Source of the DNA: Actinidia chinensis
Lineage: Eukaryota > Streptophyta > Magnoliopsida > Ericales > Actinidiaceae
Assembly (NCBI GenBank): GCA_009663005.1
Contig: VIGQ01000495.1
Location: 40,001 to 50,000, forward strand
Direction of reading: 5' to 3'
Length of the DNA: 10,000 nucleotides
Shown here: piece by piece, positions 7,195 through 10,000 of the stretch
Numbering within the stretch: the stretch's first letter is position 1
Layout of the letters: every line of letters begins with the position of its first letter
Notes under the pieces: model-generated
Database searches by the model: none
What the model saw: the letters and a program-made list of their open reading frames with translations, nothing else
Told to the model about the DNA's origin: nothing
Position numbers and translations under genes: made by a program

Positions 7195-8222
7195 CTTGCA
7201 TTTTGTCTCTCAGTCACTTTATTGGTTTGGTGTGAGGCCTCATCAACCAGAATTAAGATTTAGTAAAATGATGATCTCTACTTTACCGTAAAATTGTGAG
7301 TATTTATTGACACAAAATACGGTGTATTACTTTGATGATTTAAACCGTTATCGTTTCAGACGTTACAATAAGAATGGGTGACAAAATTAGAATGATTGAG
7401 TTCTAGTTAAGTTGTTTCAAAAATGCAAAAAACACTAAAACTTTATTACAAAATAAAATATACCGTCAAAAATAAAGGATCTTGATATGGCATCATTAAT
7501 ATAACTAAATCATTTTAAGTTCCTTTGCCTCCACACAACTTCCCTCATTGCAAACGAAATCTAAAAAAATCAACGACTTGAATTAGAAATTAGAAACGCA
7601 TTGGCTTAAAACATTGTCAATGTCATAGAAGTTGTGCCATATCCCTATTCCAACTGCAAAAACGTGATATAAGTGATATTTCCAGATAAAAACACTGTCA
7701 TATTCGCAGATAGAAGACTTTATTGGTGAGGAACTAATAATGGATTAGGAGGATGTTAATTTTATTTAATGAGTAATTTCAATATGCTTAGATCCAAGCA
7801 AATGTCATATGGGATCGCAGCAGAGTACCAATGCGAAAACACTTTGGTTTTTGAAGTTTTTTAAACGTTTTTAAGATTGTTAAAAAATTATGATATTTCT
7901 AGATTTTTTAAAAAACACTCACTTTCTATTAATTTTTTTTTAAGTTTTTTTATTATTAAAAACTAAAAAATAAACAATTGTTTGAGATAATTTTTTTTTA
8001 TTTTAGTGACTTTTTTTAAAATTAATATTATTTTTTATATTTTCAAAACTCATCTAGTCAATTAGAAATCTGACAAATATAAAATTTCGATGAAAATAAA
8101 AAAAAATATTAAAATGAAGAGAATTTACAAATTCAATACAACTAAAAATATTGTTAAAAAAAATCAATGAAGCGCACGAGAGAGAATGAAATATGTCTTC
8201 TGCTCAACCCCATTAAAGTTAT

Positions 8223-8433
8223 AGAGTAGTGATAGGTACATTATCTACACGTGGATGTGTACAAGACACAACCCATTTTGCCATGCCTCTCATAAATAAG
8301 TAGGACCAGCCCTAATTAGGGTTTTAGAAAACGTTAAAAAAAATCCGAATAAGGTGGTCCCAACTTTATTGTGAGAGGTGTAAATGGGTTGTGTCTTGTA
8401 CACATCATTTTGAAGGTGTACACAATCCTTATC
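8223..8433. mobile_element. MITE-like element with long inverted repeats, only in copy B
   Basis: The element is 211 bp and lacks coding capacity. Its core arms, 8255-8278 and 8382-8405, are a perfect 24-bp inverted repeat containing ACAAGACACAACCCA. The pairing continues inward less exactly to GGACCA at 8303-8308 against TGGTCC at 8355-8360, and outward to a TGATA-type end. The total arm length is about 75-80 bp. AAGTTAT flanks it on both sides (8216-8222 and 8434-8440) as a likely target-site duplication. Copy A has the uninterrupted site (AAGTTTAATGCTC at about 4430), which strongly supports insertion. Long arms resemble Mutator-type elements, which make 9-bp duplications. Here 8 of 9 bases would match if TAAAGTTAT and TCAAGTTAT are compared. 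hAT elements (8 bp) are an alternative. The middle holds a CCCTAATTAGGG palindrome (8310-8321). Confidence 0.85.
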
Positions 8434-8645
8434 AAGTTATTAATTGCTCTTATTGGTTGAATTGATGAATCATTAAGACTCAAAGGCCAGAAAAAAGAGT
8501 CAGGATAAGAACAAAGTTAGGTGTTGGGTTTTATAGTTCTTGTTGCATCAATAAGGGCCCACGGACACAAAGATTAATTTGATGACAATTCTCTAAAACC
8601 TAAAACCCAGGATCCATGCTCGTCGGCTTCGGGTTGGCCATTTGT

Positions 8646-8653
8646 TATAAATA
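8646..8653 (+). promoter_or_regulatory. TATAAATA box-like sequence in copy B
   Basis: TATAAATA lies about 85 bp downstream of the GGGCCCAC motif, in a short GC-richer island (about 8607-8645). The spacing is promoter-like. In copy A the corresponding stretch (about 5110-5150) is diverged. No ORF follows within the next several hundred bases, so this is at best a relic. Confidence 0.2.
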
Positions 8654-8902
8654 ACTTCAATTTTGAGTTTTCTTCTTTGAGTTAAACTTTTTGGTTATAT
8701 TTGGAATTAAGGATTTGGTGAGGAAAACTGATTAGATAATAATGGTTGTGAAGGGTGGACCGCCTAACTTTTCTATTCTATTTTATTTTTCCTCATTAAA
8801 TCCAAGGATGGGATTAGACACAACTTTACTATTTGATCAAAAATTTAGACTTTTTTGGTTTCTCTTTAATTAATTGAAAAAAAAGTTCACTAAAAATAAA
8901 AT

Positions 8903-8957
8903 AAAAATAAATTATTTTAATTAAAAAAAAACATTCACATTAAAATAATTTATTTTT
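8903..8957. repeat. Long AT-rich hairpin in copy B, counterpart of 5408-5470
   Basis: AAAAATAAATTATTTTAA (8903-8920) and TTAAAATAATTTATTTTT (8940-8957) are a perfect 18-bp inverted repeat around a 19-base loop. Near the loop, copy B has AA where copy A has TT on the left arm, and the right arm has changed to match, so the stem is perfect in B. Confidence 0.65.
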
Positions 8958-9830
8958 GTCCTTAATAAATTTTTATCGAATTAGGGAAAATTTTACATTT
9001 TCGGAATCTCTCATCAAGGAGGATTGGAAAAAGATAAAAATTTGATGGTAAAAAAGTTTATTAAAAATAAAGAAATTCGAAAATAAAAGAGCAGAGCAGC
9101 AGGTATATAAACCTACAAAAGATTCTTCCCAGACTCACAGCCCTCTAAAGTGTATTTGGACTAAGAAATCGATGACACAAAAAAAAATAAAAAAATAAAA
9201 AAGGCACACGATCCCATCGAGCGGATTCACCACAAATCCCTAAATCTACATACACAGCCAAAATACTATATTAGAGATGAGACCTTCTATGTATACGTTT
9301 GTAGAATTAAAAAGTCAAAGTAAATGATAGGCAAATACAAAATAATAAATTAGCCTAATCATGTTATTGTTTGTCTTTTTTTTCGATTATTTGCTAATTT
9401 CTCATCTCTTTTGGTAGCCAAAAGGATAATTATTTATTTAGGTCGCAACTTGCCAAATTTATAATTCAGAACATAATCCTATTAAAAATGAAAGGTATAT
9501 GCTACTTTTGAGAGGAAAGTAAAAATTTATGCTCACCATCTAACATTGATTGTGTATAATTGGTTGAAATAAAAAAGGTTCACTACTAAATAAGTCAACA
9601 CCAAGGTGTTACTTTACGCATGAGAGGTCTTGAGTCTATGAAGAATTTTTTTACAGTATAAGATTTCGATGAAAAATCTACAATTGAATAATTTTGATTA
9701 CCAAAATAGGCTTAAAATGGCTGGCCTGGACGAAACGATCCAGTCCAATATGGATTGGAGACAATTCAATATATTTTATTAAAATAACAAGTAATTTACT
9801 CTTCATTCTTTCATATGAGATTTGAGGTTT

Positions 9831-10000
9831 TGGCTTGGACGATTAAATTTTAGAAAGGGGGTTATAAAAAATAAAATTATAAATAGTTATTATATTCTCG
9901 AATAACTAAGTACCTAATCCTAAACTTTAACTAACTATAGTTCGTGGAGGAGTTAAAACTTAATAAGTTAAAGCTTTTCGCTCTCTACCTCCACCACCAG
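9831..10000. other. Sequence after copy B, no gene seen
   Basis: This stretch has no match after copy A and shows no defensible gene. It ends in a pyrimidine-rich CTCTCTACCTCCACCACCAG, which could be the edge of a different unit beyond the window. Confidence 0.4.

Larger units (their letters stand above)
7195..9830 (+). repeat. Segmental duplication, copy B
   Basis: This is the direct-orientation counterpart of 3394-6335, with the same order of anchor blocks and no rearrangement. It is shorter mainly because it has no LINE and carries scattered small deletions, partly offset by the 211-bp inverted-repeat element at 8223-8433. At the LINE site it reads from TAAAACCC directly into CATGCTCGTCGG, which approximates the empty site. 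No intact gene is present. The right end is placed where similarity fades after CATATGAGATTTGAG near 9812-9826; copy A reads CATATGCACCCCGATTTGAG there. Confidence 0.9.

Noticed and set aside
6999..7235. Plus-strand ORF of 78 codons
   Set aside because: It begins with GTG, which is unlikely in a plant, and crosses the copy B boundary. The matching part of copy A does not keep the frame.
8310..8330. TAGGGTTT telo-box-like sequence in the MITE
   Set aside because: It is a single short match inside a transposon centre with no gene nearby, so no regulatory role can be argued.
3394..9830. Could the two copies be the LTRs of one retrotransposon?
   Set aside because: There are no TG...CA ends, no primer-binding site or polypurine tract at the inner edges, and the 860-bp spacer holds no gag or pol sequence. 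LTRs are also normally far more similar to each other when intact.

Overview
The window looks like intergenic or repeat-rich nuclear DNA of a flowering plant, most likely a dicot. It is strongly AT-rich, with long A and T tracts and no bacterial gene structure. It holds a 5'-truncated plant L1-type LINE ending in a poly(A) tail, a small non-autonomous inverted-repeat element, and TATA-type promoter-like sequence. The species cannot be named from this sequence. No intact conserved gene was found.

The dominant structure is a diverged direct segmental duplication. Copy A (about 3394-6335) and copy B (about 7195-9830) align in the same orientation along their whole length, with many substitutions and small indels. 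About 860 bp of unrelated sequence separates them. Each copy carries one insertion that the other lacks. Copy A has the LINE fragment (about 4599-5077), whose 3' end still encodes about 100 in-frame residues of the LINE ORF2 C-terminus. Copy B has a 211-bp MITE-like element (8223-8433) with long inverted repeats and a 7-bp flanking direct repeat. The pair therefore gives a relative order: duplication first, then separate insertions.

The left third is different. From about 1150 to 1900 there is a degenerate tandem array with a unit near 190-215 bp. Its units contain short perfect hairpins, and one stem differs between units by a matched pair of changes. On either side of this array, on the minus strand, are gene-like remnants: a 58-codon ORF (2741-2565) downstream of two tandem TATA-like boxes (2819-2853), a two-frame remnant (2249-1910), and a 47-codon ORF (180-37). 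Short motifs suggest these remnants may be related to each other. I do not recognise the protein.

The spacer between copies A and B holds a three-unit degenerate repeat with a hairpin (about 6550-6775). The remaining stretches (181-1149, 2250-2564, 2870-3393, 6776-7194, 9831-10000) show no supportable gene. The genes do not form a pathway here. The window reads as a record of duplication, transposon insertion and gene decay.
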